Below are positions 51,855 through 64,000 of a stretch of 64,000 nucleotides of DNA, piece by piece. The DNA lies in contig NC_087064.1 in assembly GCF_963678635.1 (NCBI RefSeq), forward strand, positions 19,578,509 through 19,642,508, written 5' to 3'. Under the pieces are notes generated by a model that saw only the letters and a program-made list of their open reading frames with translations, was not told the origin of the DNA and did not search any database. Every line of letters begins with the position of its first letter. The stretch's first letter is position 1. This DNA is from Symsagittifera roscoffensis (lineage: Eukaryota > Xenacoelomorpha > Acoela > Convolutidae). The translations under genes and the position numbers were made by a program.

Positions 51855-53466
51855 AAGACCAAATGAAATAATTGTTTCATAATTATTTCCCAATTTAAGG
51901 TAATTAGTTAAGACCTAGCTTAAGTTCCTCTGATGCATTATGAATTGCGAAATTCTATCTTTTTCTTTTTACAGTTTTATACTGAAAATCGAAACCGTGA
52001 CATTTGAGCATATTTTGTAGCTACCAAAGTTCATTTTGCTGCTTCATGGTTGCTCTGATCAAAGTAACAACCCAAGTTTGTTTCATAGATCGAAAACGCT
52101 CTGCATCCGTCAAAGCTGTTCATTTTGATGTGGGCTGACATGAAAATTCATTACTCATTTCATCACACGTAGATCAATAAGTCATTAAATCCAGCTAACC
52201 CATAAAGTACTGTTTTTGACCAAAGAAATTTCTAGGATTGTCAGTTTTCTTACATAACTATATTTTTATCCCAGAAGTTTTGGCACTCATTGGCAATAAG
52301 AAGTTGGTCCAAATTTCAAAACTTTGTGCAGATTCATGGAGAGATGGCAAATTTTTTTTATCAAATAATGGTACGTTTTGAATCTCATAAACAGGAATTG
52401 GTGTTTAGTTTCAATGGATTTATTTCGGTATTGAGATACGAAGAAAACTTTCCAATTGCTGCTTATTAACATCAATTGGCTCCGAAAAACCCTAAGGGGT
52501 CAGATATTGCATCATAATGTTCTGTTAATTGGACTGTCCAAAAATAAAAGTGACTCAGTTTTTTATTGAAGTTGGTTGAATCATTTGATAATACCCAGGG
52601 GCGGATTAGTCAATTTAAAACATCTTTTGTTTTTGACCTATTCAATAACATTGATACTTAATTGGATTAAAAATTTTGTTTTACGTAAATGTGGCAAACT
52701 AAGTCCTTTTTCTAAGAATACTGTGTTTATCTTCATTCAATTTAAAATTGAATATTGTTTGAGTATTGTTTTAATAATAATTTTTTTTCGATTAAACTGA
52801 AAAAAGACAACACAAACAAAAGTAGGTGAAAATCGCTCCCAATGTTCTTAAATGGTGTTTAATATTTTAAAGGTAAGTTGATTGACCTACAAGCAGGGTC
52901 GACTGATGCCGCTTTAGGGTAAGGCACTTTTTTAGAGTTGCGTTGTTTTGCGCTTGCTCTTCATTTTTTGTGTCTGTTGGTGCCGAAGGCATCTTGGGAA
53001 AGTTATGAGAGTTGGACTTTAGTTTATTTTTGTGGCCAGAACGACTAAAATATATATTTGATTATTTAATAGCAAGTTTCTAGAAGATTTCAAAATTATC
53101 AAAATGAAGGGTGAACCATTCTTATGCGTCCATCGATTGTGTCCGCTTTTCGTGTGATGATATTAGAATTCATCCAAATTAAAACTTTATTTAAAATTAA
53201 AAGAGAAAAAATCTACGATATTACCTGATATATTGAAGTTCTTATAACTTTTGATGTCTTTCTTATATCAGTTTGAATTTAAACAGCTGTCAAAATGCGT
53301 CAATCAAAAATTTTCTCAAATAAATAATCACTCTCATCAATTTCAAACTGAATTTTTAAAATAATTTCCAAAACAATTTATTCTTCTAAGACCTTTAAAC
53401 GATCATTTTGAAAAACTCCCCAAGCTTAACAGAGGTTTCAAGACGTCTTCAAACGTATAAATAGAA
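51855..53466. other. No gene recognised
   Basis: AT-rich. A single hAT-like end sequence (caggggcggattag, about 52596) occurs without a partner end. No other feature. Confidence 0.45.
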
Positions 53467-54178
53467 ATGACTGAAGACCTTTATCAGAAGTTTAATCACA
53501 CTTCAAGACGAAAGTTTAAGCCACGACTAAAAGAGAAGGCAAAATCTATCGAGTTGATGTGCCCTTCATACTATCAATATTTAGAAGGCAAAGCATGAAC
53601 AGTACTCACAAAACAAATCCTGGGAGACTGACAACCAATTTTTTTTACGAATCGTTATGTGTCGGCCTGGCATATCACAAGATGTGGAACGACCTTTCAC
53701 TAGAAGGTAAATTTTCCAGAACAACAAAAATTCACTCGGAATAACAGTGTTCAATGAGCTTGAAGCAGACGTATGTGATTAACTTCATATAATCTAGGCA
53801 CAAATCAAAGAGCAAGGAAACTTCTTGGTCGTTTTTGACACAGAAGTGGTTTGATCGAAGTTTTCTTTACTAACGATAGAACTACTCTGGTGTTGCTGAA
53901 ATGCCTGCCATCTGTATTCGACAGACTTGAAAGTAAGAACTCTAGTGTCCAACAATGGACCCAAAGTTGTTAGCGTTGATTTCAAAGACTTGTGCAAACC
54001 TCATGGAATAAGCAAAATCAATTTCCCATCTACCATCTACGAGCAATTGGACTGGCTGAACGAGTACCAAGACAATCAAACAAGTAATGAAGGCTTGGGT
54101 CATAAATACATCAGTCAATTTTTTTTCAATTCTGCAAGAATTGCTAGTGACGCATCGTTTTGTTCTCACATTAGATGA
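53467..54178 (+). other. Coding-like cluster, possible small multi-exon gene
   Basis: ATG 53467 opens 43 codons (MTEDLYQKFNHTSRRKFK...) to TGA 53596. It is preceded by tataaata at 53456, too close to be its own TATA box. Overlapping frames continue with MNSTHKTNPGRLTTNFFYE and YHKMWNDLSLE up to GAAG/GTAAAT at about 53705. After a ~41-base gap ending ataacag comes FNELEAD. After a second small gap ending taatctag comes AQIKEQGNFLVVFDTEV. A later frame (53927-54178) includes VSVDFKDLCKPHGISKINF. Stops prevent one clean joined model, and minus-strand frames are open too. I do not recognise the product. Confidence 0.33.
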
Positions 54179-55738
54179 GAAACCCGATTGCCGTAAATCA
54201 TAGATTTTTACGTTTGTGTAGCTTTTGTTCAGGCCAAATGTATTTATCAAGACAAACAAGAAACTTTCAAGATTCTTTGCGTCTGTTTTGGATGCCACTA
54301 TATCAACCCATTGCATTTTAGATATATTTTTTTGATTATTACTGATTCATCTTCTGCTTTTTTTGCAAAAAAAACTATCAAGTCAAATTCAAACCAAGAA
54401 TAATAATTTTAATATGACTTGACATCAATTGAAAAAAAGAAAAATTTTCTCAAAAGGGCTGCTGTATGGGTTCTTTGGATTGTAAATGTGATCAAATATT
54501 TGTGTAGAAAAGATGAAAGTTGTTGAAATGGTCTCTGAGCAGATCGCTTTGATTGTTATTCGCATCATATTTTAGTTTGATCTTTGTTAGGTATTTTTTT
54601 TTTCAAATCTGATATTTTCGGGTTGCAAACCTCGCATTTTTTCTTAATAAGACTAACTTTTTGAGGCAAGCTTGGTTCTTTTTTGGGAACTATTTGATAT
54701 AAACGTTGGTTGTGGGATTTTGATAACTTTGGTGTTACAAGATATAATTTTAAAAGTTTTTTTAAAACATCCTGCTACGTCGCATTTTGTTTATACCAGC
54801 TTGCTTAAGTCATAAAAAAGTATTCCAATTTTATTCGTCCAGAAAAGGAGATTTATGAAATCCAAAAAATAAATATATTCAATAATAAGAGTAGAATAAG
54901 TATATCTGGCAACGGTTTAGTCAAAATTTAATCGGAAAATGAAAAAATATTTAAAAAAAGTTTTGCATTTTTTTGTGTATTTTATTTGATTGTTCTGATT
55001 TCAAAAAAAACGCTAAAAAATTTTTAAAGACTAAAAAAAAACTTCTTGGGGTTAAACAAAGAATTTACGTCCTATTTGGGTATTAAAGGCCTGCTGGCTC
55101 GCTTTATTCGCTCGAAATTAGAAAATCAGGAGTTTTAAGCCAATTTTCCTCTGCACTGCAGGAATGCTTTTGGAAATCTTTAATATCATTCGAACCCTTC
55201 CGACGATTATTTGTGGTATTGCGTGGAAAGCAAAAAGTAGAAAAAAAAACTAAAACACTTCCCAATACAAAACTCCTTCCCATTTTAAGTGGTCCGAGAA
55301 GTTACTCAAAAGAACTGCACATTTAAAGTGTTGAAGTGTTTCAATTTGTTTTGATAGATTGAATCAGTTTGCAAAAAAACGAATGTTAATTCAAAAGATG
55401 AAACTTTGAAACTTTTCAAGTTGCTTCAAACAGTTAGCTAAAAGTTATTAATATTTCAAGCAAGCCCCCCCCCCCCCCACCCCAATTATGAGGGTTAATT
55501 TTCTGCGATGGCTCTTTACAATCAATTCTATATCCTTTTTTTAAACTTTCACCATGATTATTTTGGTAAAAGTTGCGTATGAGCTCTATGTTTAGTCCTT
55601 TTTGGAAACGATTTTTTTTTTGCATTCATGAGCTCCAAAAATGAGCAGCAGTTTGCTCTAATAATGGCACTCATTCTTCTCGTTATACTTTAAATTGAGC
55701 TAACTTCTGAAAAAAGAGACAAGAATGAAAAAAAAGAC
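54179..55738. other. No gene; a family B fragment and a poly-C tract inside
   Basis: Mostly AT-rich. The family B fragment is at 55151-55296, and a C-rich run is at about 55464-55481. Otherwise nothing recognised. Confidence 0.5.
55151..55296 (+). repeat. Family B repeat, internally deleted
   Basis: Start ctgcactgcaggaatgc and end cccaatacaaaactccttcc...tggtccga resemble the 5' and 3' ends of family B with most of the middle gone. Confidence 0.45.
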
Positions 55739-56266
55739 AAGACTGCTCGTATCAGGGCGAAGCTCTGAATGTTCCGACTGCCCTTTAAGGTTTATGGAGC
55801 AGTAATTACATTAAAAAATTCAATTAAATAAAACAAAATGAAAAATTTTTTCTAAAATTTGAAATTTTTTATGAAAATCATCCCCCCACACGCCATATAA
55901 AGTACAAAAGGATAGATTTCGCTCCTTGTAACATACCAATTTTGGCAAACAAGCTTCTTTTAACCAATTTGGAACGATTTCTAAGACGGATTAACTCTCC
56001 GCTTACGCGTTAATAGCGCGAAATGTATCGCGCGTTAATTGTCCCAAATTGACCAAAATGGCAATCTTTAAGCCCCCGTAACTTTACGAAAAATGATTAC
56101 AGGTGAAATATTTTTTCAAATTTGAGCCCAGGACAACAATACCTTTTGAATGATATAAAAAAATTCCGTCAAAAATGGCTAGTTAAAAAGTCGAAATTTG
56201 CCTGAAGAAAAAAAAACCCACCCGAGCACAAATATTCCGTTACTTTCGTATCGAAAGTCGGAACAA
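55739..56266 (+). repeat. Family A repeat, single full copy
   Basis: 528 bp from aagactgctcg to gtcggaacaa. All three hairpins are recognisable; the 5' one has a single change (gggcgaagctct). Confidence 0.85.
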
Positions 56267-56276
56267 TAATTGATAA

Positions 56277-56388
56277 GAAGCAAAGAACTGCTCTGCTGCA
56301 TTCGATATGACCGATACAATGCGCCTGAATCAGTGTTTAATGCTGATTCAGATGAACTTGGATTTAAGCCTCGTTTGAATTACATCTA
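56277..56388 (+). other. Coding-like patch, possible exon
   Basis: Directly after a family A repeat, a frame reads SKELLCCIRYDRYNAPESVF and FKPRLNYI before a TAA at about 56386. The composition is protein-like but there is no start, acceptor or homology that I recognise. Confidence 0.22.
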
Positions 56389-56848
56389 AACTCATCTTCC
56401 CGGAGACCGACAATCTAATTGACGGATAATCGAGTCTAAACAGTTGAGAATTCCAGACAAAAGTCTGTGAAAATTTTAGCCTATATTTATTTTAATGAAT
56501 GGCTTGTTTTAAAGTTCTATGCCAAGACCTTTTTGAATTAATACTCGAAATTTTTTAAAATTAATACTCTTTTTAAATATAATACTTGGCAGAACAATTA
56601 GTTTTTCCAGTAAAAAAAACAGATTAACCAGTTCAAACATACTCGTAATCAATATTAGCGCATGAAAACAAGCGTTCGTAATATGCTAAAGTTAATTTTT
56701 TTTAAGTCTTTTTCAAAAAATTTTCGCAATTTGGTGAATTTTATATGAGTTTCCTTAGAACTTAATTTTGTGTCGACTCAATTTCCTTGCCTCTGCTGAT
56801 ATTTATTTTTGCTATCACTATCATAAATAATAATAATTTTGTTTCAAG
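56389..56848. other. No gene recognised
   Basis: AT-rich unassigned sequence. Confidence 0.5.
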
Positions 56849-57359
56849 CTAAAACTTATAACCATACATTCTACGAAAATGTACGTTTAGAATAAAGTTC
56901 GGCTTGGGAGAATACCAAAATGGCATCAGCCTGTCGAGTGGCATCTCCATTGTCAAATCATAGGATAGAAATTGCAAAAAAAACAGTTGGAAAAGCCCAT
57001 CAAAAATTGAACTTGATCGGGAACGCAGGTCCATTTTATGAGTGAAAGCTGATAGCCGCAAAAGAACGAATTGATCCCAAAATAGACGGCCAGCACTTTT
57101 CCATTAACCATTGCCAATTGTTTTTGTAGTTTTGCAAAAAATCCTCAGGTCTGCTGAAATCAATCAGAGCATCATGCATAAACAACGATGATATAAGGCA
57201 ATATCAAAACAGACATCTTTCCGCTCAGTCAAAGTACAGCTCGACTGATTTTCAATCCTAACTGCCCTGCCGAAGGCTACTGCAAGTGATTAAAAATACC
57301 ATCAGTCTGTGCGGTTTTTCATGCCGTGTGATAAAGGTAATCAATTTAACGGTACCCAT
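56849..57359 (-). pseudogene. Frame-broken coding-like sequence, unrecognised
   Basis: On the minus strand an ATG at 57359 opens MGTVKLITFITRHEKPHRLM. From near 57280 a second frame reads AFGRAVRIENQSS and ERKDVCFDIALYHRCL. From about 57180 a third reads MHDALIDFSRPEDFLQNYK and EKCWPSILGSIRSFAAI. Around 57110-56950 another gives NGKVLAVYFGINSFFCGYQ. The last, to TAG 56849, includes YDLTMEMPLDRLMPFWYSP. A T8 run near 56980 could account for one shift. The sequence looks protein-coding along its length but changes frame several times. That suggests an old pseudogene, or small introns that I cannot resolve. No family recognised. Confidence 0.35.
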
Positions 57360-60045
57360 CTCATCAATTTAGTTTATGCCCAGATTTCTTTGGGTCAAGA
57401 TTAAACAAACCATTAAGGATTGTCCAGGGAATTAAATACGGGAAAGGTAAATAATGGAGAACAGTGTTAAAATGTAGGTTTATGGAACAAGGCCGAAAAA
57501 TTGATTTTTTTGCATGGGTGTTAGAGCCATAAAAGTGTAAATCAAAATAACAAAAAGGCGATCTTAGAAATGTCTGAAGATCAGTTTTTTTACCCAAATT
57601 AAATGCCCAAACTACGTACTAAATATTGCTTTCTGTTGTGTTTTTTTATTGTTTTGCTTTTTTATTTGCAAGGGTCTATTTTTTCTAGTCAATGAAAAAA
57701 CAGAATCCTTCATATGCAGAAATTGGAATACCGAGGGGGGAAGGAGACGCATTTTTCACGTATTTGACCCTCTGAGCACCCAAAAGGTCGCTTCCCATGT
57801 GGTACTGTTTTGTGATAGCGATTTTCTGTCAACTAACTTTAATTTTTTTCTGCCTTGGTTGCTAATATACACCGACGCTCCAAAATTGTTTTGGCACTTT
57901 TTTAAAACAGCTTTGCCTGCGGCGCAAAATTTTTTCTACATCTTATTATTTTTTTCATAACTCTGTCAGTTGTCGACCTAAAAAAGACAAATTTCTCACA
58001 TACCTCCCCTTTCTGTGAAAAATGATTTGGGTTAATTCAATGTTTATTGTATAACATAGCCATACAAATTATGATAGTCTTTTAGCTCCTATTTAGAACT
58101 GCCCTCATTCATTTTTGGAGAAATTTATTTGAACAAAATTATTGACTTTACATTTTTGATTTATTTAGCTCTTCCTGACCTCGATTGAAAATAAAATGTT
58201 AATAAGCCCTCTAGACTGGAGAAACGATTCAGAAGAAACTGAACCCATCCATTGAAAAGATTGATTAAATTTGCATATCTCTATCTAGCACCCGCCTAAT
58301 AATACGACCTTCTTTCTAATCTGATTACTTTACATACAAATGAGGCTACTTTGAAATTGGCCTGATTAGTAAAAAAAACACTCGCGGTCAAAGTCCCTAC
58401 TTTTGAACTAAAATCTGATAATTTGACAAAAGGCACGGCCAAGAAAGTATCTTCGGAACGCCAAACTAGCAATTGATTCGAAAGTAATGAATCTAATCAT
58501 GGGTTCCCGTTTGTATTTAGGGGTTGTAAAATAGCTCACAGAACTTTTCCAATATTGGTCAAACAAATTTTGAGTGACATTTTATTAACTGCAGATGACG
58601 AAAACTCTGAAGTGCTGAAATGACAAGTGAGATGTTTTTGAATGCATTCAAGGTCAAAAGGTCTAACTTTAAAGTTTGCCAGCAGCAATGATCAGGCTCG
58701 TAACTCCTTTAAATGGGTCAGTTCAAATATTTGCGATTTTTTTTTTTGCAAATAAACGTTTCCAATTCTTCTTGATCGAAGCAAAGTATTGATAACTCCG
58801 CGAAACACAAACACATACATTTGCCCGAAGAAAGCACTTTAAGTTAAGTTAAGTTCGAGACCTGATAAATTTGTGGTAAAATAGTATGATGTAATTTCGA
58901 TTATAAATCGAAACGATTTACCATTTTTTTGCAATGTTTGAAAAATTGATTGTTGCTCCAATATTTAAGAAAAGAGTAGCAGCCGTAGTTTTTCAGGTTC
59001 TCGTTTAAAATCGAGAAGCACAATGACAAATGATAATTAATCATGCCTTCGAGATGTTTCCGCGAAAATTCAACGAAACGCTTTGCGCACAAAAACTGTT
59101 TGGACTGATTTTATGGCAGGGTTGTTGCGTCAAAAGTATTTTTTTCTCTCAACTTGATCAATTTCGCAAAAATTTTACCAGAAGCAGTTTCGATCAGGAG
59201 AAAGTAGTTGTGTTAAACAGGCTTTTTTCCAGGTCAAGTTTTACTCATTTCGTTTTTTGATACTTTTTTGTTCCTGCTGAAAAACATCAAGGCTCCGAGT
59301 TCATAGAAGTTAAACTTGCGTTCTTTTTTCCAGGTTTTATAAGATTGCCGTTTGCTAATTTGGTCACTTTAGAATCACAATTATCCTCTACATGTGCACT
59401 TTTCTCTAGTTCTGTAGATATTGTGAAAAAACCATACAAATCAAATATAAGTGCAATTAAGTTAAATTTTATTTTCATAAGGGTCATACTCCTTTAAAGG
59501 GTGCAAAAACTCACATTTTTGGAATAAACTTTCGTGAGACAAAACTTTTTGCAAGATATTTTTTCGAAAAAGACCTCAGGTCGTCAGTTTCACCATTAGC
59601 TTTTGACTTAATTAGTCTACAGTTGAAATAAAAAAGTAACTAAGGACTCAGCCAAACTGCAAACAAAACACTCAGCGCGCTGAGATCCAAAAATAATGGT
59701 ATTGTTCCTTTGAATTTTTTGAAAAATTCTAGTTATGATAGCGGGGAAAGGCTAATTTTGAGGGTTGCTACTTTGAAAAACATTTTGCTCCAATATTTAA
59801 GAAATGAGTAGCAGCCGTAGTTGTTTGGGTTCTCGTTTAATTGCGTTTTTGATGAATTGTTGAGACTTCATTCGGGAAGTTAGATTTTTTAAATGTTTTT
59901 CATTTAAGGTTCTCTTTTGATCAGAGGAATGTTTGAATGATAATAAGTACTAAAAAATTTGATCGAAATTGTCTGAATCAAAGTTTTTTAGTACAAACAG
60001 GCCGTTGATTTTTGATAGAGTCTGAGTAATATAATAACTTATCTT
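57360..60045. other. No gene; a 55-bp direct repeat
   Basis: ttgctccaatatttaagaaa...agtagcagccgtag...ggttctcgttta occurs at 58953-59007 and 59785-59840. Weak similarity to the hAT MITE interior is seen near 57860-57930. Otherwise unassigned. Confidence 0.45.
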
Positions 60046-61265
60046 ATTGTTCCGTTTTTCGAACACAGTGAGTTATATATCTGTGATGCGAGCAGCTGTA
60101 CGACTGAGATTTTAGCACTTGATTCCTTCAACTCAATAATGATTATTTGTCAATATTTCTTTCATCAAAAACTATCTGAGAGAAGTTAAAGGGCAGTCGG
60201 AACATTCAAGTTTTTGCCCCGAATGTACAAGTAGTTCTGTTTATTTTTTTTAAAATAATTTTTGCTTTTACGAAGATCTAGCAGAACCATGCATGGATAG
60301 TAAGAGAAAATCAATAAGCGCACTGAAACGAATCGGAGCAAATATTCGTCATTTTCTCAAATTGGTTTTCCCTTACTTCAAACATAAGAAGCTATTTTTA
60401 TCTGTGATATTTAATGGTAGTTATCTAGAAGCTTGAAATTTACAAGGCTTACCGTTTTTCAAACTAGTTTGTGCTCGCTTTGAATTCCTCTCTAACACGG
60501 ATAGCGTAGCGAGAATTATTGTTCCACTTTTCGAAGAAAACGGAATATTTATACTCGGTGTGGATTTTTTTTCAGTCTATTTTCGGCGATCAAAATAACA
60601 ATTGTTAACAACAAAATTTTAGCTCCCGTTGAAGATATGAACCCTCTGAAATCAAATGTAAAAAGATATTTTACCTCCGATCACTTTTTGGAAAGTTCTT
60701 CTAGTTTGAAAATTGCCAATTTGGCCATGCTCTGGACTAACTTATGTGCAATTCGAACATTTTATTCATAATGTTGAAAGTGTAACGCGATTTTTTTATG
60801 CGTTGTGAATTATCCCGCTCAACAAAATCGTTTCAAATTGAATTGAGGATATAGCTAATCGATCGTATTATTTTCGTACGACTCAAATTTTTACACTTGG
60901 TCTTTGATATTGTCCAAAAGTACTTTTTTCCCCAAAAACTATTCGATAGAGGTTAAGGGGCTTAATCGGAACACTCAGGGCTTTGCCCTGATATACGAGC
61001 AGTCTTGTTTAAGCATAGTAAAGTATTTTTGCTCTGATAATTGTCCCTAAATTGAATTGAGCCGAGCTAATTCGTCACAAAATTCATATAAGATTTGGAT
61101 ATATCAGAAAACTCAAATTGTAAAACATACTTTATGATATTGTCTGCTGAGGGAGGAAAAACAACTACAAGTTCAAAAAACTGTTTTACTTAAATTTTTG
61201 GCTATTCGAGGCCAATTAAAGGGCATTAGGACAACTCAGACTTCGCCTCTATTTACGAGCCTTGA
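60046..61265 (-). repeat. Family A repeats in reverse orientation: fragment, near-full copy, fragment
   Basis: 60046-60240 has reverse ends ttgttccg and cagtcggaacattc...gccccgaatgtac. 60519-61006 is a near-full copy, from ttgttccacttttcgaag to cagggctttgccctgat...gagcagtctt. 61208-61265 keeps only the 5' end region. All are diverged. Confidence 0.7.
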
Positions 61266-63019
61266 TTTTCTATTTCAGAACAATTTCAGGGAATTTTGAC
61301 GGAATCTTTTCACACCATCTTAGGTATCATTTTATTGAGCTCAGGTTATTTTGCATGAAGTTATAGAGTTCGATTTGAGGCTACTTTTTACCAATTTGCG
61401 CTATTAAATTTGAGTATGAGGGATGATGATTTCCAAAAATTATTTGTAAAAGAATATCAGTATTTTTTCTGAAACCATTAATACTGAAAGCCATTAATGT
61501 TGGAGTGAGAGAAAACTAGTCAAATGGAGAAAAAACACGCCGAGAACAATTTTTTAAACGGTTTGCTATTCATTTTTTTTAAAGATGGATTTCAAATCAA
61601 TCACAACTGATTAAAAGAAAAGCAATCATTTTGGGTAGGATTCAATTACAGTGACTTCCTATTTTTGAGGGTTGCAATCAATTAAAAATCCATTAAATCC
61701 GACTCTATAATTTTTTTCCAAGATAGTCAAAAATTTCCACCAATATAAAATATTAACAAAGATTGTATAGAAAAAGCACATTAAATGATTCTTTTTGCCG
61801 CGGTCTTCAAGGAAGGAGTTCCACACCCTACCCTATAACAAGCTCCCTATAAATTATTTTTTCAATGTCATTTAATTTTCATAGAAAGCATTCCAATTTG
61901 CTGAAACACATGCCCTTGAATGCAAAAGAAGGATCATTGAAATCATTAAATTTTTTTTATTTTCGCCGTGCTTGAAACTTTACTCAGTTCATCACATAAC
62001 ATAAGCATCACATAACTTATATCTTTCTAAAATTCGGGGTCAATGTAAGAAAAAATCAGCTAATAGTTTTGCTATTTTTGTTATTCCTTTGTGGCGTCAA
62101 GCAGGGGCGCTTTTGGCAAAGCAAAGGTTTTTTTTGTTTTCGTTTTATACGTATAGAAATAAATTCATGCAGATGTAGAACTTCATATTATATGATTATG
62201 ATGTCACTGGGACAAACAGTCATGTAGCCCAATAAAGGAACCTGCGAAACAAACAAAAAAAAAGATTTTAAATTTTTTTTCTAACATAGACTCCCCGCGG
62301 CCTTTTAAAAAACTGGTTCTGAAAAACTTTAAAAAAAAGACTGGATCGAAGAACCAAAAACAATCAAAAACTTTGTACATATTGCTGCAATTTAAGCACA
62401 TATTTTCACGTGGCTATCTTTGCGGATGATTTTATGTTCTGATGTATTTGTGACTTTCCTCAATCTTTGACTGAATTTTACTCAAAATGGTTAATCAGGA
62501 GTTTTTCAAGAATGAGTTATACCTCATTCATAGAATTTGAGGGTTATTGCAATGAAAATCCATCCCTGATTCATGAATGATTTATGTCTGACTCGGACTT
62601 GAAAATTTAGCGCTAACTCAGCGGTGATTTAGCCCTGATAAAGTGACCCTGATCATAGACTGAACCATGGATGGTAATCGCTGCGCTATATCTGAAATCG
62701 CGATAAATTTTCCTGGTAACTGAGCAAGGGTTCAACTGGTTTAAAGTTGTCCTCTAAATGACTCAGCGGTTTTGTTTATATTTCAGTTGGTGTTCAAAGC
62801 AGTTTTATAGCTATTCGGTGATCAGTAATTTGTTTAACTGGTTGATCTAAATAGTTCAAAAAATGGGAATTCGGGGTGATTGTGGACTTGTTCTTCAGAG
62901 CGGTTAGAAATTTCCCACGTGGCTTGAATTCCTTATTTTGAGTTTTTTTTTCTGTCTTACCTAGAAGTATTGATAGAGTGACCAAGGGTTAGGGAATAAG
63001 GATTCAATCTACAGGTCTA
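61266..63019. other. No gene recognised
   Basis: AT-rich unassigned sequence without persuasive frames or repeats. Confidence 0.5.
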
Positions 63020-63165
63020 ACAAGTCTAATTACTTATAATCAAGCCTAGAATCAAGCTAGGACTATGTCTAATCACAACCAAAGATAGGACCAAGTGTAG
63101 GACCAAGTCTACCATTGGTGTAGGAACAAGTCTACTAGAACCAAGTCTAATTAGTGTAGGTGTTG
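63020..63165 (+). repeat. Short minisatellite (aggaccaagtcta units)
   Basis: Imperfect 15-20-base units: aggaccaagtgt, aggaccaagtctaccattgg, aggaacaagtctacta, gaaccaagtctaattag. Confidence 0.7.
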
Positions 63166-64000
63166 TTCACTCGATACTACTTCAAGACTTACCAGATTTG
63201 ATTTGTTTTTCATCCGCGGCCAAAAAAACGATAAGAGTAAAATGAGCATTGACTAAAGAATCGTTATTATTTGTCTAAATTATTTAGTTTAGATTGAAAA
63301 AATGTTTAGTTCGTGAAGCTTGGAGTGTAAATCGATACCAATGGGTCTTCAAACACTTCTCAAGAATGATTGATTTTTAATTTGAGATGAAAATTTTCAA
63401 TTTTATAAGATCCGGAGGAAGCCTAGATGATTTTGAAAAAACGGTTCAAAAACTCAAGATTCTGTAGAAATCTGCGAATTGGGATTAATCAGATCGTGCA
63501 TGATAGAATAGGTTTGACATCAGCAGAATGACATCTGTATTTGTATAAACTCATTGTGTTGATGTTTCGGGAAAAATTTTACCCTTATGTGGAGATGGTT
63601 GTTTAAAACATCAATTTCACAAAATTCTTATCTCAGTTTTGTTTCTAATTTTCCAGAAAAACTTATGTTTTATTTGTCATTGATTTTGCAAAAACGTTTT
63701 TATTTTGAAAAAACGAACCAAAATTTAATTTCTCTAAATTAACAAGTAAACTCTCTAGATATACAGTGCTTCATCAAAATTAATATGATGCAATTTTTTC
63801 TCCAAAATTCTCAACCAAAATTCTACTCCATTTTGGCTTCTTTCAATTAATCAAAAATTACGCTGAAACTATAATGTTAATTGATGAGAAATATATAAAT
63901 ATATAACACAAGAAGCCTCTTACACAGCCAAACAAAATTCTAGAAAAGGTAAACCTCCAAAAGTTTGAGTAAATTGTTTAAAAATTGTTTGCTTTTAAAC
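63166..64000. other. No gene recognised
   Basis: AT-rich sequence to the end of the window. Confidence 0.5.

Noticed and set aside
52594-52610. caggggcggattag, a hAT MITE end
   Set aside because: No matching right end or 8-bp duplication found nearby, so not annotated as an element.
53942-54316. 124-codon minus-strand open frame
   Set aside because: It overlaps the plus-strand coding-like cluster; no splice signals or motif favour it.
57649-57960. 103-codon plus-strand frame rich in Phe and Leu
   Set aside because: Composition follows poly-T tracts, and part of it resembles the hAT MITE interior.

Overview
The window is nuclear DNA of an AT-rich invertebrate animal. It has spliced genes for a Cys-loop ion channel and a class A GPCR, a B-box protein, LTR and non-LTR retrotransposons, and many MITE-like elements. 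The phylum cannot be fixed from sequence alone; a tunicate is one guess, at low confidence. True coding density is low and most of the window is repeat or unassigned AT-rich DNA.

Left part (1-14.3 kb): three plus-strand exons (2516-2675, 3096-3355, 9978-10429) fit together in phase as the 3' half of a nicotinic-receptor-like ligand-gated channel subunit. They cover the end of the ligand domain, M1-M3, and the cytoplasmic loop with M4 and stop. The last intron holds a complete but decayed Ty3/gypsy element (3809-9945; 205-bp LTRs, ctac target duplication). The 3' end of the channel gene has been copied in tandem: 10321-12046 is repeated at 12546-14271, with a partial copy (12043-12546) between.

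Middle part (15-33.6 kb): hairpin-ended ~530-bp repeats (family A) lie at 15.7-17.5 kb. Coding-like patches that look like a broken gene lie at 19.1-19.75 kb. Two well-bounded minus-strand exons of an unrecognised gene (23991-23888 and 20646-20383) flank a 5'-truncated L2/CR1-type LINE (21325-23100). A GC-rich inverted minisatellite is at 24.5-25.4 kb. A second Ty3/gypsy element (26543-33562) has an almost intact polyprotein interrupted by two TAG stops and two frame breaks.

Right part (33.6-64 kb): an old, degenerate kilobase-scale tandem repeat (33.7-39.2 kb) is followed by a five-unit family A array (40.8-43.3 kb). Further on are single family A copies, a lone GPCR exon (46116-46283), several fold-back or MITE elements, a B-box protein gene with one frame break (49861-51854), and two clusters of coding-like but unresolved sequence (53.5-54.2 kb plus strand, 56.8-57.4 kb minus strand).

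Common themes: two different Ty3/gypsy elements have a gag ATG fused to the primer-binding site; a hAT-type MITE family shows perfect 8-bp target duplications; and two families of hairpin-capped repeats share the same ends around different interiors. No tRNA, rRNA, CRISPR or prokaryotic-type feature was seen.
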